From NCBI GenBank assembly GCA_947627145.1, contig CANQUW010000052.1, positions 1 to 7,360 on the forward strand: a stretch of 7,360 bases of DNA, read 5' to 3'. Positions 1 to 5,535 of the stretch are shown piece after piece. Position 1 is the first letter of the stretch. Every line of letters begins with the position of its first letter. A model generated the notes under the pieces. That model made no database searches. It was not told the origin of the DNA and saw nothing but the letters and a program-made list of their open reading frames with translations. Position numbers and translations under genes: made by a program. The DNA is from an uncultured Bacilli bacterium. Its GTDB lineage: Bacteria; Bacillota_I; Bacilli_A; RF39; UBA660.

Positions 1-443
1 GTGTTGCTGTTGTTACTGGTAATACTAAAAATCAAACTTGGAATTGGTTTGTCAATGGAACAGCTTTAGGATATGCAGCTGGTAATGTTTTAAAGAACTT
101 TATGCCAAAAAATAACACTGCTGGTGTAGATAATAATGCTGTTAAAAAACCTAATCCTAATCCTAATCCGAATCCGAACCCTAATCCAACACCACAACCT
201 ACCACTTCAACTAATACAGTTGATCCTGGTTCTCATTGGGATCTTAGTAATCTAGATACAGTTTATGATAGTTCTGATATGGCTTCTGGTCCTTTAAAAC
301 CTTTAGATGGACATTATGGAGATGCTGTAGTAAGACGTGTTTTAGATACACCTAATGGACGTATGGTAGACCTTGCAACTGCTAATGGTGAGGATCTTGC
401 TTGGGTTGCTGAAGAAGCTGTTAAAACTGGTATAAGAAAATAG
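1..443 (+). CDS. Unidentified protein with Pro-Asn repeat, 3' part only
   Basis: The reading frame is open from base 3 at the left edge to a TAG at 441-443, so 146 C-terminal residues are visible and the true start lies outside the window. The ATG at 102 has no Shine-Dalgarno sequence and the frame continues upstream with good coding character (a Trp-rich stretch TWNWFVNG, then a Gly/Ala stretch ALGYAAGN), so that ATG is probably internal. Visible layout: a short, moderately hydrophobic N-side segment (residues 1-35), a Pro-Asn dipeptide run at about residues 50-62 passing into a Thr/Pro/Ser linker, and a compact C-terminal segment of about 75 residues (starting near SHWDLSNLDT) ending TGIRK. 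The P-N linker suggests a flexible spacer between two domains, as in surface or secreted proteins, but no family is recognised. It is followed 19 bases later by the 82-aa gene and probably shares its transcript. Confidence 0.6.
   Translation, partial: VAVVTGNTKNQTWNWFVNGTALGYAAGNVLKNFMPKNNTAGVDNNAVKKPNPNPNPNPNPNPTPQPTTSTNTVDPGSHWDLSNLDTVYDSSDMASGPLKPLDGHYGDAVVRRVLDTPNGRMVDLATANGEDLAWVAEEAVKTGIRK
150..188 (+). repeat. Hexanucleotide CCN-AAY tandem repeat (Pro-Asn)
   Basis: Six consecutive CCN-AAY hexamers followed by a further CCA encode a run of alternating Pro and Asn. The third bases drift between copies (CCT AAT three times, then CCG AAT, CCG AAC, CCT AAT), so the repeat is degenerate rather than a fresh perfect microsatellite. 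It lies in frame in the partial gene and its hexamer unit means copy-number change would preserve the frame. Confidence 0.85.
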
Positions 444-462
444 AATAGAAGAGGTATAATTT

Positions 463-711
463 ATGAAAGATAAAATGATTGAAACAAAAGATGGAGATAG
501 TTTATATGTTATGGATGAATTAACATATAATAATAGAATGTTTATATTTAGTGTTGAATGTGACCCTGTTACTGAAACAGTTAAACAAAATGAATTTATT
601 GTAATGGAATGTAAGATGGATGGTAAAGAGATTGGACTTTTTGATGTTGATGATGAGACAGGTTCTATAGTTTCTAATATGTTTATAGAAAGATTACAAA
701 AACAGAATTGA
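463..711 (+). CDS. Unidentified acidic 82-aa protein
   Basis: This is a short, acidic, probably cytoplasmic protein of 82 residues with no signal peptide or membrane segment. The start is supported by AAGAGGT at 449-455, seven bases before the ATG. The pattern of alternating hydrophobic strands (SLYVMDEL, RMFIFSVE, EFIVMECK, EIGLFDVDD) followed by a C-terminal helix (SNMFIERLQKQ) suggests a small beta-rich fold. It faintly recalls the small DUF1292-type proteins of Firmicutes, but this is only an impression of length and pattern, not a recognised motif. It sits 19 bases after the Pro-Asn repeat gene and is probably co-transcribed with it. The stop codon TGA lies in the loop of the terminator hairpin that ends this unit. 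Confidence 0.7.
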   Translation: MKDKMIETKDGDSLYVMDELTYNNRMFIFSVECDPVTETVKQNEFIVMECKMDGKEIGLFDVDDETGSIVSNMFIERLQKQN

Positions 712-725
712 TTTTCTGTTTTTTT
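698..725 (+). terminator. Rho-independent terminator overlapping a gene end
   Basis: The arm AAAAACAGAA (698-707) pairs perfectly over 10 bp with TTCTGTTTTT (714-723), with a six-base loop, and the 3' arm runs into a T tract (719-725). The 5' arm is made from the last codons of the 82-aa gene and the loop contains most of its TGA stop, so it closes the first transcription unit without extra spacer. The stem is AT-rich with only two G-C pairs, so efficiency may be moderate. Confidence 0.7.
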
Positions 726-726
726 G

Positions 727-755
727 TTGACTAGTTTTTTTTCTTGTGGTAATTT
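727..755 (+). promoter_or_regulatory. Candidate sigma-A promoter of the VanY-like gene
   Basis: TTGACT at 727-732 matches five of six -35 bases. After a 17-base spacer, TAATTT at 750-755 keeps the three most conserved -10 positions (T, A, final T) and is preceded by TG at 747-748 in the extended -10 position. It begins directly after the preceding terminator, which is where a new promoter is expected. Transcription would start near 762, leaving a leader of about 24 bases with AAGAGGT at 772-778. The weak -10 core keeps this tentative. Confidence 0.45.
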
Positions 756-785
756 ATGTTTATAAATATTTAAGAGGTAATAATT

Positions 786-1832
786 ATGAAAAAAAGAAAA
801 TTTAATAAAAAAGCACTTGTTATTATAATTTGTGTATTTGTATTGATAATTATAGGTATTTTATTTTTAATTTATAATTCTTTTGGTATTAAACTTAATG
901 GTAGTAAAGTTGTAGAAATAGAAGTTAATACTAAATATAAAGATAAAGGATATAAGTCTTCTTGTGGTAATGTTAAAACTATTGGTAAAGTTAATAGTAA
1001 AAAAATTGGTACTTATAATATTACTTATAAAGCTAAATATTTATTTTTTGAAAAAAGCGTTAGTCGTAAAGTTAAAGTTATTGATAGTAGTAAGCCTACT
1101 ATTAAATTAAAAGGGGATAGTGAAGTTACTATAAATATTGGTGAAGAATATAAAGAAGAAGGATATGAAGTTTCAGATAATTATGATAAGAATTTAGATA
1201 AAAAAGTTAAAGTTAAAAATAATATTGATAATAGTAAAGAAGGTAGTTATGAAGTTGTTTATAGTGTAGAAGATTCATCTCATAATAAGAGTAAGGTTGT
1301 TAGAAAAGTTAATGTTTCTTCTAATAATAAAGTTGGTACTTATATTAAAGGGATTTTAATTGTTAATAAGAAGTATCATTTACCATCTGATTATAATCCT
1401 GGTGTTGATCCTGTTGCAGGGGCGGCTTTGGAAAAACTTCAAAGTGGTGCGAAGAGTGCTGGATTTAGTATTCCTCTTTTGTCTGGTTTTAGAAGTTATA
1501 CTACACAAGAGAGACTTTATAATAATTATGTTGCAAGAGATGGAGTGGAAAAGGCTAGTACTTATTCTGCTAAACCTGGACAAAGTGAACATCAAAGTGG
1601 ACTTGCTTTTGATATAGGAGAACTTAGTGATACTTATGGTGAAACTCCTGCTGGTCGTTGGCTTTCAAAAAACGCTCATAAATATGGTTTTATAATTCGT
1701 TATATGAAAGGAAAAGAGAATATAACAGGTTATCAATATGAACCTTGGCATGTCAGATATGTAGGAGAAAAAGTAGCAAAAGAAATTTATGAAAAAGGTG
1801 TTACTTTAGAAGAATATTTAGGTGTTAATTAA
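786..1832 (+). CDS. Membrane-anchored VanY-type D-Ala-D-Ala carboxypeptidase (M15)
   Basis: A 348-aa zinc D,D-carboxypeptidase expected to trim the terminal D-Ala from peptidoglycan stem peptides outside the cell. A Lys/Arg-rich start (residues 1-9) and a single hydrophobic segment (about 11-30) indicate an N-in signal anchor. Two Ig-like modules resembling DUF5011 follow, at about 34-98 and 104-177, each with the G-x-Y-x-x-x-Y signature (GTYNITY, GSYEVVY); the first is more degenerate. The catalytic domain (about 190-345) opens with LIVNKKYHLPSDY, typical of VanY, and carries SEHQSGLAFD, where H269 and D276 are predicted zinc ligands, and EPWHVRYVG, where E319 is the predicted general base and H322 the third ligand. 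All key residues are present, so it should be active. It stands alone, with no VanS/VanR or vancomycin cluster around it, so a housekeeping wall-remodelling role is more likely than resistance. AAGAGGT seven bases upstream supports the start. Confidence 0.92.
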   Translation: MKKRKFNKKALVIIICVFVLIIIGILFLIYNSFGIKLNGSKVVEIEVNTKYKDKGYKSSCGNVKTIGKVNSKKIGTYNITYKAKYLFFEKSVSRKVKVIDSSKPTIKLKGDSEVTINIGEEYKEEGYEVSDNYDKNLDKKVKVKNNIDNSKEGSYEVVYSVEDSSHNKSKVVRKVNVSSNNKVGTYIKGILIVNKKYHLPSDYNPGVDPVAGAALEKLQSGAKSAGFSIPLLSGFRSYTTQERLYNNYVARDGVEKASTYSAKPGQSEHQSGLAFDIGELSDTYGETPAGRWLSKNAHKYGFIIRYMKGKENITGYQYEPWHVRYVGEKVAKEIYEKGVTLEEYLGVN

Positions 1833-1861
1833 AATAATTTATAACTATATGTTTACTCCTC

Positions 1862-1890
1862 TTGTTTTTATAGAAAATTTGTTCTATAAT
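1862..1890 (+). promoter_or_regulatory. Sigma-A promoter of the Y-family polymerase gene
   Basis: A perfect -10 TATAAT (1885-1890) lies 17 bases after TTGTTT (1862-1867), a weak -35 with the conserved TTG. The start of transcription would be near 1897, immediately at the Shine-Dalgarno sequence, giving a very short leader. No terminator is visible between the VanY-like gene and this promoter, so some read-through from upstream is possible. Confidence 0.65.
1870..1887 (+). promoter_or_regulatory. Candidate LexA (SOS) box within the polymerase promoter
   Basis: GAAAATTTGTTC at 1873-1884 matches seven of eight defined bases of the Gram-positive LexA/DinR core GAAC-N4-GTTC. It sits inside a longer inverted repeat, ATAGAA-N6-TTCTAT (1870-1887). 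The site fills the end of the -35/-10 spacer and overlaps the first three bases of the -10, so a bound repressor would block RNA polymerase. Y-family polymerases are classic SOS genes, so position and gene agree. The single mismatch (A for C at 1876) and the AT-rich background keep this a candidate. Confidence 0.55.
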
Positions 1891-1896
1891 ATTTTT

Positions 1897-1904
1897 AGAG
1901 GTGG
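1897..1904 (+). promoter_or_regulatory. Ribosome binding site deciding the polymerase start
   Basis: AGAGGTGG lies five bases before the ATG at 1910. An in-frame GTG at 1901-1903 sits inside this sequence and has no Shine-Dalgarno of its own, so it is not the likely start. Confidence 0.75.
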
Positions 1905-1909
1905 TTCTT

Positions 1910-3130
1910 ATGGATGATAAAAGAATTATATTTCATGTTGATGTTAATAATGCTTTTTTGTCTTGGACTGCGATTGATCTTTTGAGTCATGGTTATAAAA
2001 CAGATATTAGGACTATTCCTGCTGTTATTTCTGGAGATGAGAGTAAACGTAGTGGTATAGTGCTTGCGAAAAGTCCTGTTGCGAAAAAATATGGTATAGT
2101 TACTGCCGAAACAATTTATTCTGCTAAAAGAAAATGTCCTAGTATTAAGTGTTTTCCACCTAATTTTAAAATTTATAAAGAAAAGTCTAATTTGTTTTAT
2201 AATTATTTAAAACAATATACTCCTATAATAGAAAGATTTTCTATTGATGAGTGCTTTTTAGATATGACGGGTACAAAATATTTATATGATGATTATATTA
2301 AACTTGCTTATAAGATAAAGGATGATATAAAAAAATTATATGGGTTTACTGTTAATGTTGGTGTTGGGAATAATAAACTTTGTGCAAAAATGGCAAGTGA
2401 TTTTTTAAAACCTGATCATGTTCATACTTTATTTCTTTCTGAAGTTAAAGAAAAGATGTATCCACTTCCTGTTAGAGATTTATTTATGGTTGGTAAGAGT
2501 ACTACAGAACAATTAAAAAAATTAAATATTAATACTATTGGAGAACTTGCTGATGCTCCTATGTCTTTGTTGAAAAAATATTTTAAGAACCAAGCGTCTT
2601 TTCTTAAGAATAGTGCACTGGGGATTGATTTTTCAGAAGTTAAGGAACGTAGTAGTAAAAATGATAGTATTAGTACTACAGAAACACTTCCATATGATGT
2701 TACTAAAAAACATGAACTTGAAGATATACTTTTAAGACAAACTGAAGAAGTGGGAAGACAATTAAGAAGGCAAAAACAATATGCGGGGAGTGTTGCAATT
2801 ATTTTTAAAAATAATTTATTTAAAAGTTATTCTCATCAGAAAACATTATATAATGTTACTGATAGTAATAAGGAAATTTATAAAATAGTTTTAGAACTTC
2901 TCGATAAATCTTGGAAAAGGGATCCTATTAGACTTATTGGAATTAGGCTTGGTAATTTATCTGGTGAAAGAAATAATCAACTTAATTTATTTGATAAAGT
3001 AAAAGAAGAAAATGAAGATAATATACAAAAAATACTTGATGATATTAATGAAAAGTATGGTAATACTAGTGTTATGCCAGCTTCTATAACAATTAGTAAG
3101 TTTAAAGGTAAGAAAAAGAAAAATAATTAA
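1910..3130 (+). CDS. dinB: Y-family translesion DNA polymerase (DinB/UmuC type, Pol IV-like)
   Basis: A 406-aa error-prone polymerase expected to bypass DNA lesions. Counting from the ATG at 1910, the palm holds HVD with D11 and RFSIDECFLD with D113 and E114, the three metal-binding acidic residues. F16 is the likely steric gate against ribonucleotides. The finger region (about 48-63) reads SGIVLAKS, followed by VGVGNNKLCAKMAS at about 150-163. The thumb helix-hairpin-helix is near 194-217 and the little-finger domain spans about 235-345. QLNLF at 357-361 fits the QL[S/D]LF beta-clamp-binding motif, so the protein should dock on DnaN. The HVDVNNAFLSW opening and the GDESKRSGIVLAKS block resemble the clostridial UmuC/DinB subgroup more than E. 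coli DinB. Length is normal for the family. It is monocistronic between its own promoter, with a candidate SOS box, and a terminator. Confidence 0.94.
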   Translation: MDDKRIIFHVDVNNAFLSWTAIDLLSHGYKTDIRTIPAVISGDESKRSGIVLAKSPVAKKYGIVTAETIYSAKRKCPSIKCFPPNFKIYKEKSNLFYNYLKQYTPIIERFSIDECFLDMTGTKYLYDDYIKLAYKIKDDIKKLYGFTVNVGVGNNKLCAKMASDFLKPDHVHTLFLSEVKEKMYPLPVRDLFMVGKSTTEQLKKLNINTIGELADAPMSLLKKYFKNQASFLKNSALGIDFSEVKERSSKNDSISTTETLPYDVTKKHELEDILLRQTEEVGRQLRRQKQYAGSVAIIFKNNLFKSYSHQKTLYNVTDSNKEIYKIVLELLDKSWKRDPIRLIGIRLGNLSGERNNQLNLFDKVKEENEDNIQKILDDINEKYGNTSVMPASITISKFKGKKKKNN

Positions 3131-3146
3131 TAAAATAAATTATTTT

Positions 3147-3182
3147 AGACATTTAATGAATTTATTAGATGTCTTTTCTTTT
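3147..3182 (+). terminator. Rho-independent terminator after the polymerase gene
   Basis: Bases 3147-3174 fold into a stem of about 12-13 pairs: AGACAT pairs with ATGTCT at the base, followed by further A-T and two G-T pairs up to a small loop. It is followed by TTTCTTTT (3175-3182), giving a good U tract. Confidence 0.8.
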
Positions 3183-3194
3183 AATTATTAAATG

Positions 3195-3203
3195 TGTTAT
3201 AAT
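3195..3203 (+). promoter_or_regulatory. Extended -10 promoter of the two-gene unknown unit
   Basis: TGTTATAAT gives a perfect TATAAT (3198-3203) with the TGn extension (3195-3197). The -35 position (about 3175-3180) is only the T tract of the upstream terminator, so this promoter would depend on the extended -10. Transcription would start near 3210, about 26 bases before the start codon. Confidence 0.6.
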
Positions 3204-3220
3204 GTATTTATGTTGATTAT

Positions 3221-3226
3221 AAGAGG
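3221..3226 (+). promoter_or_regulatory. Ribosome binding site deciding the start of the 478-aa gene
   Basis: AAGAGG lies nine bases before the ATG at 3236. The alternative in-frame TTG at 3227 directly abuts this site and is too close to be used. Confidence 0.7.
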
Positions 3227-3235
3227 TTGATATTT

Positions 3236-4672
3236 ATGAATGGAGAACTTAGAAAAATTAAAAGAAAATATGGAGAGGATATGGCTAAATTATGTAGAAG
3301 TTTATTTCCTACTATTTTGGAAAATCCCGGATTACTTTATGATTTGCTTATTACTCATTTTGCTACTAGTCGTTGTTTATATGACGATATAATTGATAGT
3401 GGTAGTGTTAATAGTTTTAGAGGATATATTTATAGTTTGGCTGGTATTGATGATGATCCTATTAGAGATTATAATGGTGATATAAAAACTCCTACTGAAT
3501 TACTTGATGAAGCTGGATATGTTTTATATGAATGTAAAACATTAGATGAACTTAATGAGTTTAAAAAGTTTTATGCTAAGGAAGAAGAACTTTGTACTTT
3601 TAAAGATGGACAAGGTAGACTTGATCGTTGTTTTGTGTTTTTTGCAGTAAAAAAAGATGTTGATAAGATAAAAAGAGAAGATTTTGATGAACCACAAAGA
3701 GAAGATTTGTATGGAACTTCAGTTATATCTATTCAATTTACTAGAAATAAATATCATGCTGTATCTATAAAAAGTAGATATAATCATTCAGTTTGGAATC
3801 CTGATGCTTGTTTTTCTAATAATTTAGATAGTATTATAAATGGTTTGACTGTGGCTTTTGCGAATACTTATGGACTTTTGCAATGTTTTGATAGTGATAA
3901 TTTTAAAATTCCTGGTTATAGACAAGTTGAAGGAATGTTTTATAAATGTAATAGTTATTCATTAAATAATATTTATTATTGTCCTAATAATGTAATAATA
4001 GATGATGGTCATGTAATAAAAGATGATTTTCCTCCTGAACAATATATTATTATGGATTATTTTATAGTTGATTTAAAAACAGGTAAAGTAAGTTTATATG
4101 ATAATAGAATAAAAGATAGTTTTGTTGATAGTATGAAAGATGTAACTGGTGTGAATATAGAGAAAAAAGGTGGTAATAGGATATTGCATTTTTCTACTGA
4201 AAGTGAGGAAGATATAGATGTTGTTATTGATAAAGCTAATAGAATTATTGGTGTTGTTAATAATGATGTAAAAGAAATTGGGGATAATTTTTTATGTGAT
4301 TGTCGTAAGGTAAAGTATGTGGAAATGGATAATGTTTTAAAAATAGGGAATAGATTTTTACAAAGTGATGAAGTTATGAAAGATATATCTATATCAAAAG
4401 TAGAAAATATAGGTGATGATTTCTTATATAGTGATTTTTCATTAGAAAAAGTAGATTTTCCTAAATTACAGTCACTTGGAAATAATTGTATTTATTCTAC
4501 TTCTAGAATAAAAAGATTTGATGCTCCTAATTTAGAGAAAGTTGGTAGGCGATTTGCCTTTTCTAGTTGTCGTGATGATTATGGAGACTCACGTTTCAAT
4601 GTTCCTAAACTTAATATGGTTCAAAGTATATTAGAAAGTTTTAATTTAGGTTTAGCTGGAAGGAGAAGATAA
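3236..4672 (+). CDS. Unknown 478-aa protein with C-terminal 22-residue LRR-like repeats
   Basis: Function not recognised. Counting from the ATG at 3236, an N-terminal mixed region (about 1-110, partly helical, with FPTILENPGLLYDLL and acidic patches) leads to a central region (about 130-275). The most conserved-looking block there is YGTSVISIQFTR (159-170), SIKSRYNHSVWNPDACF (177-193) and SNNLDSIINGLTVAF (194-208). A bridging segment (275-340) follows. The C-terminal third has five units that start at residues 348, 370, 392, 414 and 436, exactly 22 residues apart, each opening with a variant of I-G-x-x-F-L and usually carrying hydrophobic-x-x-P/K-L near the end. This resembles LRR_5/BspA-type leucine-rich repeats, which usually form protein-binding solenoids. 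There is no signal peptide or membrane segment, so it is probably cytoplasmic, unlike many BspA-type surface proteins. Its stop is one base from the 95-aa gene, so the two are co-transcribed. Base composition and codons resemble the neighbours. Confidence 0.8.
   Translation: MNGELRKIKRKYGEDMAKLCRSLFPTILENPGLLYDLLITHFATSRCLYDDIIDSGSVNSFRGYIYSLAGIDDDPIRDYNGDIKTPTELLDEAGYVLYECKTLDELNEFKKFYAKEEELCTFKDGQGRLDRCFVFFAVKKDVDKIKREDFDEPQREDLYGTSVISIQFTRNKYHAVSIKSRYNHSVWNPDACFSNNLDSIINGLTVAFANTYGLLQCFDSDNFKIPGYRQVEGMFYKCNSYSLNNIYYCPNNVIIDDGHVIKDDFPPEQYIIMDYFIVDLKTGKVSLYDNRIKDSFVDSMKDVTGVNIEKKGGNRILHFSTESEEDIDVVIDKANRIIGVVNNDVKEIGDNFLCDCRKVKYVEMDNVLKIGNRFLQSDEVMKDISISKVENIGDDFLYSDFSLEKVDFPKLQSLGNNCIYSTSRIKRFDAPNLEKVGRRFAFSSCRDDYGDSRFNVPKLNMVQSILESFNLGLAGRRR
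4277..4606 (+). repeat. Five LRR_5-like units, 22 codons each
   Basis: The encoded units begin IGDNFL, IGNRFL, IGDDFL, LGNNCI and VGRRFA at a constant spacing of 22 codons (66 bases). The fifth unit is diverged and carries a small insertion around DDYGDS. The DNA copies are clearly diverged, so this is an old protein repeat, not a recent DNA duplication. Confidence 0.75.
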
Positions 4673-4673
4673 A

Positions 4674-4961
4674 ATGATAAAGTTAATTATAGAAGATATT
4701 GTAGATTATGATTATTTTTTGAAAGATAAAGAAGATAATAAATATAGATTTAATATACAGTTTTATGATTTGGATACTAAACCTAAGGTAGGAGATAGTT
4801 TATTTGTTCATGAAAAACTACTTGATGATGTTAATTGTGTGTTTAGCTTTGGACCAATAGATGGAAAATATGGTAAAGATATAATTTCTAGTAATGATAT
4901 TGATATTGTTGTTTTAGTTATTGATGATAAAAAAATATATTTAAAAAGATATTATGGATAA
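4674..4961 (+). CDS. Unidentified 95-aa protein downstream of the repeat protein
   Basis: A 95-aa protein without signal peptide or membrane segment. The start ATG is one base after the stop of the 478-aa gene, and AAGGAG (4660-4665), inside the end of that gene, serves as its Shine-Dalgarno. Predicted strands alternate (KLIIEDIVDYDYFL, KYRFNIQFYDL, DIDIVVLVID, KIYLKRYYG), and KPKVGDSLFVHEKLL looks like the turn-strand seen in small OB-type beta barrels. That fold is a guess from pattern only, and no family is recognised. Tight coupling to the repeat protein suggests a shared role or physical partnership. A strong terminator follows, so the unit is only two genes long. Confidence 0.75.
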   Translation: MIKLIIEDIVDYDYFLKDKEDNKYRFNIQFYDLDTKPKVGDSLFVHEKLLDDVNCVFSFGPIDGKYGKDIISSNDIDIVVLVIDDKKIYLKRYYG

Positions 4962-4966
4962 AATAG

Positions 4967-5001
4967 AAAGATCGATTTTTAAAATAAAGTCGATTTTTTT
5001 T
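4967..5001 (+). terminator. Rho-independent terminator ending the two-gene unit
   Basis: AAAGATCGA (4967-4975) pairs with TCGATTTTT (4990-4998) with one G-T pair, and the stem can be extended by about four more pairs (TTTT with AAAG) to a six-base loop. A run of eight T (4994-5001) follows the G-C core. It insulates the ribosomal operon from upstream transcription. Confidence 0.8.
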
Positions 5002-5052
5002 AATATAATGTAAATGGGATTAAAAAAAATTATATTTTTTTAATAAAAAGTG

Positions 5053-5082
5053 TTGATTTTTATAGGTAAATGGTGTTATAAT
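5053..5082 (+). promoter_or_regulatory. Promoter of the S10 ribosomal protein operon
   Basis: TTGATT (5053-5058) and a perfect TATAAT (5077-5082) are separated by 18 bases, and TG at 5074-5075 adds an extended -10 element. Transcription should start near 5089. It is the best-formed promoter in the window, as expected for a highly expressed operon. Confidence 0.8.
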
Positions 5083-5088
5083 TAAATC

Positions 5089-5197
5089 TGTGTGACTGCT
5101 TAGATGTGCGAGGTTGCTGATACACTAGGTTAAGTTGTTAAATAGTTATTGGGTTTTTGCACGGAGCAAGTCTATACTAGATATAGGCGAAGGGAGG
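5089..5197 (+). ncRNA. Structured 5' leader of the S10 operon (candidate r-protein leader)
   Basis: About 115 bases separate the predicted transcript start from rpsJ, and this stretch is less AT-rich than the surrounding intergenic DNA. GTGCGAGG (5106-5113) can pair with TTTTGCAC (5155-5162) to close a large internal loop region. A hairpin, GTCTATA-CTAGA-TATAGGC (5170-5188), lies just before the rpsJ Shine-Dalgarno at 5192-5197. From memory, the elements GCGAGGTTGCTGATACAC and CACGGAGCAAGTC, followed by a small stem and GGCGAAGGGAGG, recur upstream of rpsJ in many Firmicutes, which suggests a conserved S10-operon leader. Which protein binds it (L4 does so in E. coli, with a different leader) cannot be told here. 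Confidence 0.6.
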
Positions 5198-5204
5198 ACA
5201 AAAT

Positions 5205-5516
5205 ATGTCAAAGGAAAAAGTTCGTATTCGTTTAAAAGCATATGATCATAGAGTACTTGATAATGCAGCTACTAAAATAGTTGAAACTATTAAAAGATCA
5301 GGCGGAGAAATTTCTGGACCAGTTCCATTACCTACTGAAATTGAAAAGTTTACAATTTTAAGAGCTGTTCACAAGTATAAAGATTCACGTGAACAATTCG
5401 AAATGCGTACACACAAAAGATTAATCGATATTAAGAATCCAAGTAAGGAGACAATTGATGCATTATCAAAGTTAGACTTACCAAGTGGTGTTGATATCGA
5501 AATAAAAACAAAATAA
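5205..5516 (+). CDS. rpsJ: Small ribosomal subunit protein uS10
   Basis: S10 is a 30S head protein and, as NusE, also takes part in transcription antitermination. The 103-aa product is close to the usual 102 residues and carries the family hallmarks [13 protein letters not shown] (7-19), GPVPLPTE (38-45), a central [20 protein letters not shown] (56-75) and the C-terminal [18 protein letters not shown] at 5192-5197, seven bases upstream, fixes the start. It is the first gene of the S10 operon and follows its promoter and leader; rplC begins 19 bases later. Nothing is missing. Confidence 0.98.
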   Translation: MSKEKVRIRLKAYDHRVLDNAATKIVETIKRSGGEISGPVPLPTEIEKFTILRAVHKYKDSREQFEMRTHKRLIDIKNPSKETIDALSKLDLPSGVDIEIKTK

Positions 5517-5522
5517 TTAAAT

Positions 5523-5527
5523 GGAGG
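5523..5527 (+). promoter_or_regulatory. Ribosome binding site deciding the rplC start
   Basis: GGAGG lies eight bases before the ATG at 5536. An upstream in-frame ATG at 5521-5523 overlaps this site and would add five residues (MEEKN) that L3 proteins lack, so it is not the start. Confidence 0.85.
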
Positions 5528-5535
5528 AAAAAAAT

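Noticed and set aside
150..188. The CCTAAT hexamer run as a CRISPR or telomere-like repeat
   Set aside because: It is a short in-frame run encoding Pro-Asn, with no spacers and with codon-third-base drift, as expected of a protein linker.
1380..1595. 71-aa - strand reading frame inside the VanY-like gene
   Set aside because: Antisense to a clear catalytic domain, with no promoter or ribosome binding site and no recognisable protein pattern.
1360..1617. 85-aa + strand reading frame inside the VanY-like gene
   Set aside because: It overlaps the catalytic domain of the VanY-like protein in another frame, has no ribosome binding site, and its product is a low-complexity Leu/Ile string expected from an AT-rich shadow frame.
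786..1832. VanY-like gene as a glycopeptide-resistance determinant
   Set aside because: No vanH, vanA/B-type ligase, vanX or VanR/VanS genes are adjacent; lone M15 carboxypeptidases are common housekeeping enzymes.
1901..1909. GTG at 1901 as the start of the polymerase gene
   Set aside because: The GTG is part of the AGAGGTGG Shine-Dalgarno sequence for the ATG at 1910.
3227..3235. TTG at 3227 as the start of the 478-aa gene
   Set aside because: It directly abuts the AAGAGG site, leaving no spacing; the ATG at 3236 has a normal nine-base spacing.
5004..5009. TATAAT just after the terminator of the 95-aa gene, as a second promoter for rpsJ
   Set aside because: The expected -35 region is AT-only terminator sequence without TTG, and there is no TGn extension; such matches are frequent by chance in this AT-rich DNA.
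5104..5133. Nine-codon reading frame (ATG to TAA) within the rpsJ leader, a possible leader peptide
   Set aside because: No Shine-Dalgarno precedes it, it lacks a codon bias suggesting attenuation, and its bases are better explained by the leader RNA structure.
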